Assembly (NCBI GenBank): GCA_023458835.1
Contig: JAEWWY010000487.1
Coordinates: forward strand, 1-7,187
Direction: 5' to 3'
Length of the DNA: 7,187 bases
DNA from: Bacillota bacterium
GTDB lineage: Bacteria > Bacillota > Clostridia > Christensenellales > Aristaeellaceae
The position numbers and the translations under genes were made by a program. Positions 6,257-7,187 of the stretch are shown one piece after another (position 1 is the first letter of the stretch; each line of letters starts with the position of its first letter). The notes under the pieces are model-generated. The model had not been told where the DNA came from and ran no database searches. It saw only the letters and a list, made by a program, of their open reading frames with translations.

Positions 6257-6280
6257 CGATTTGAATACGTTTTCAAATCG
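6257..6280. promoter_or_regulatory. LacI-family / CcpA-type operator
   Basis: CGATTTGAA and TTCAAATCG are perfect 9-bp arms around TACGTT. The core on the minus strand, TTGAAAACGTATTCAA, fits every position of the cre consensus WTGNNARCGNWWWCAW and differs by one base from the perfect palindrome TTGAAAACGTTTTCAA. It lies just downstream of the predicted SBP promoter start site, a position expected to block transcription when bound. The binder could be the LacI-family protein encoded next to it, CcpA, or both. Confidence 0.8.
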
Positions 6281-6290
6281 CCATGTGTTT

Positions 6291-6318
6291 ATTATAATCA
6301 AAATGAACCCAAATGCAA
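6291..6318 (-). promoter_or_regulatory. Promoter of the SBP-liv-isomerase operon
   Basis: A perfect -10 TATAAT (6296-6291) is preceded at 16 bp by TTGCAT (6318-6313), a weak -35 box. Transcription would start near 6284, giving a leader of about 60 nt that contains the operator and the SD. The AT-rich stretch 6319-6360 upstream could act as an UP-like element. Confidence 0.65.
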
Positions 6319-6376
6319 TACAAAATCCAATTATTTCTCAGAATATTTTGGTTGAATTGAATAGTTGTTTTTCATC

Positions 6377-6404
6377 TTGATTTTTTATTTGAAAACGTTA
6401 TGAT
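6377..6404 (+). promoter_or_regulatory. Promoter of the LacI-family regulator gene (P1)
   Basis: TTGATT (6377-6382) and TATGAT (6399-6404) are spaced 16 bp apart, directing transcription rightwards. The leader to the ATG would be roughly 100 nt and holds a small AACGG/CCGTT inverted repeat (6450-6464). The second operator-like sequence fills part of the spacer and the -10 box. Confidence 0.55.
6389..6404 (+). promoter_or_regulatory. Second, degenerate LacI/CcpA-type operator overlapping P1
   Basis: TTGAAAACGTTATGAT matches the cre consensus at all but one position (G in place of C at position 14). It has one perfect half-site identical to that of the main operator. It overlaps the -10 box of the regulator promoter, which suggests autoregulation or catabolite control of the regulator itself. 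Confidence 0.5.
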
Positions 6405-6440
6405 ATAAATGGGTGAAAAAACCGCATTTTGAAAAGAAGC

Positions 6441-6469
6441 TTGAAAATAAACGGCAGAACCGTTACACT
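6441..6469 (+). promoter_or_regulatory. Possible second promoter of the regulator gene (P2)
   Basis: TTGAAA (6441-6446) and TACACT (6464-6469) have the ideal 17-bp spacing, with five and four of six consensus bases. It would give a short leader of about 40 nt and would escape an operator placed in P1. In an AT-rich region such pairs also arise by chance. Confidence 0.3.
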
Positions 6470-6514
6470 ATAGATCAGCCACCCCGGCGCAAGCCAGGAA
6501 AGATAGGATATGGA

Positions 6515-7187
6515 ATGAAAAAAAGCGTTACCATTAAAGATATTGCCGCTGAGGCCGGAGTCTCGCTGGCCACGGTGTCCCGGGTCATCAACAACAGCAC
6601 CGGCGTCACGGAAGACAAACGCCGGCGCGTGGAAAAAACCATCAAAAAATTCAATTACCACCCCAACCTTGTGGCGCGGGGCCTTAAAAATGATTCCACC
6701 CAAACCATCGCCATGCTGATTTCCGACGGCAACAACGAGTATTTTGGCCAGATCACCAAAGCGGTTGAAAGCGTTATCCGCCCCGACAGGTACAACCTTT
6801 TCTACTGCAATACAGTTTCAGAGCAGGATACCGAGGAGAGCTACCTGCGCCTGATGACCGAACGGCAGGTGGACGGCTTTATCATCAACACCACCGGCCA
6901 TAACAATGACTATATTACACAGCTTAGTCAAACCGTGCCGATGATCCTTCTTCACCGCCGCATCCCCAATCCCCAGTTCAAGGGAGATTTTCTGGATGCG
7001 GATTTTGCCACCGTTTCCTACGATTTGTGCCAGCACCTGATCCAAAAAGGACACAGGCGTATTGGGCTGATCTGCGGTCCTTCCTATTTAAGCTCCCACC
7101 GGGACCGGCTGGTCAATATCCAGCGGGCGCTTAAAACCATTGGGATAACGATGCAGGAGGGCGACCCCTACTTATTTGCGGGGCCTC
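6515..7187 (+). CDS. LacI-family transcriptional regulator, C-terminus beyond the window
   Basis: 224 codons are present; the family is usually about 330-345 residues, so roughly the last third is missing at the right edge. The N-terminal helix-turn-helix is VTIKDIAAEAGVSLATVSRV (5-24), followed by INNSTGVTEDKRRRVEKTIK. A hinge helix region HPNLVARGL (49-57) precedes the sugar-binding-protein-like core, which begins IAMLISDGNNEYFGQI (65-80) and contains HLIQKGHRRIGLICGPSYLS (174-193). The recognition helix carries SLATVSRV, similar to CcpA-type SMATVSRV, in keeping with the CG-centred operators nearby. An SD-like TAGGA lies upstream of the ATG at 6515. The gene diverges from the importer operon and both promoters carry related operators, so it is the likely local regulator, with an effector probably related to the imported or isomerised compound. 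Whether it acts as repressor is inferred from operator position. Confidence 0.93.
   Translation, partial: MKKSVTIKDIAAEAGVSLATVSRVINNSTGVTEDKRRRVEKTIKKFNYHPNLVARGLKNDSTQTIAMLISDGNNEYFGQITKAVESVIRPDRYNLFYCNTVSEQDTEESYLRLMTERQVDGFIINTTGHNNDYITQLSQTVPMILLHRRIPNPQFKGDFLDADFATVSYDLCQHLIQKGHRRIGLICGPSYLSSHRDRLVNIQRALKTIGITMQEGDPYLFAGP

Noticed and set aside
1..7187. CRISPR array, tRNA, rRNA, integrase or insertion sequence
   Set aside because: No spaced direct repeats, tRNA-like cloverleaf, transposase or recombinase motifs were seen on either strand.

Overview
The window reads as bacterial DNA, most likely from a Bacillota (Firmicutes) anaerobe. The support is strong purine-rich ribosome binding sites (GGAGG, AAAGGA), tight ATGA-type gene overlaps, a site that fits the CcpA/LacI-family operator consensus, and fairly GC-rich coding sequence (mid-50s percent by eye). 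The assignment is an inference; no rRNA, tRNA or other marker gene is present.

Layout from left to right. (1) 1-534, minus strand: the N-terminal part of a secreted protein with bacterial Ig-like (Big_2-type) domains. An in-frame TAA separates its signal peptide from the rest, so it looks like a fresh pseudogene or a sequence error. (2) About 535-1031: no convincing gene; it holds a REP-like palindrome at 733-755. (3) 1032-1064: a rho-independent terminator for the minus-strand operon. (4) 1109-6222, minus strand: a six-gene operon transcribed right to left. Its order is a periplasmic-type substrate-binding protein (SBP), livH and livM (permeases), livG and livF (ATPases), and an RpiB/LacA/LacB-family sugar-phosphate isomerase. 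The five transporter genes form a complete HAAT-family (branched-chain amino acid type) ABC importer. (5) 6223-6514: a divergent control region with two promoters and two LacI/CcpA-type operators. (6) 6515 to the right edge, plus strand: a LacI-family regulator, cut off by the window end.

Inferred working model: the LacI-family protein (or CcpA, or both) binds the 24-bp palindrome just downstream of the SBP promoter. It would repress an importer whose substrate is then processed in part by the RpiB-like isomerase. A LacI-type regulator and a sugar-phosphate isomerase are unexpected partners for an amino-acid importer. The system may therefore import a sugar, polyol or sugar-derived compound through a HAAT-type transporter. 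This functional reading is the most interesting hypothesis in the window, and the sequence alone does not prove it.
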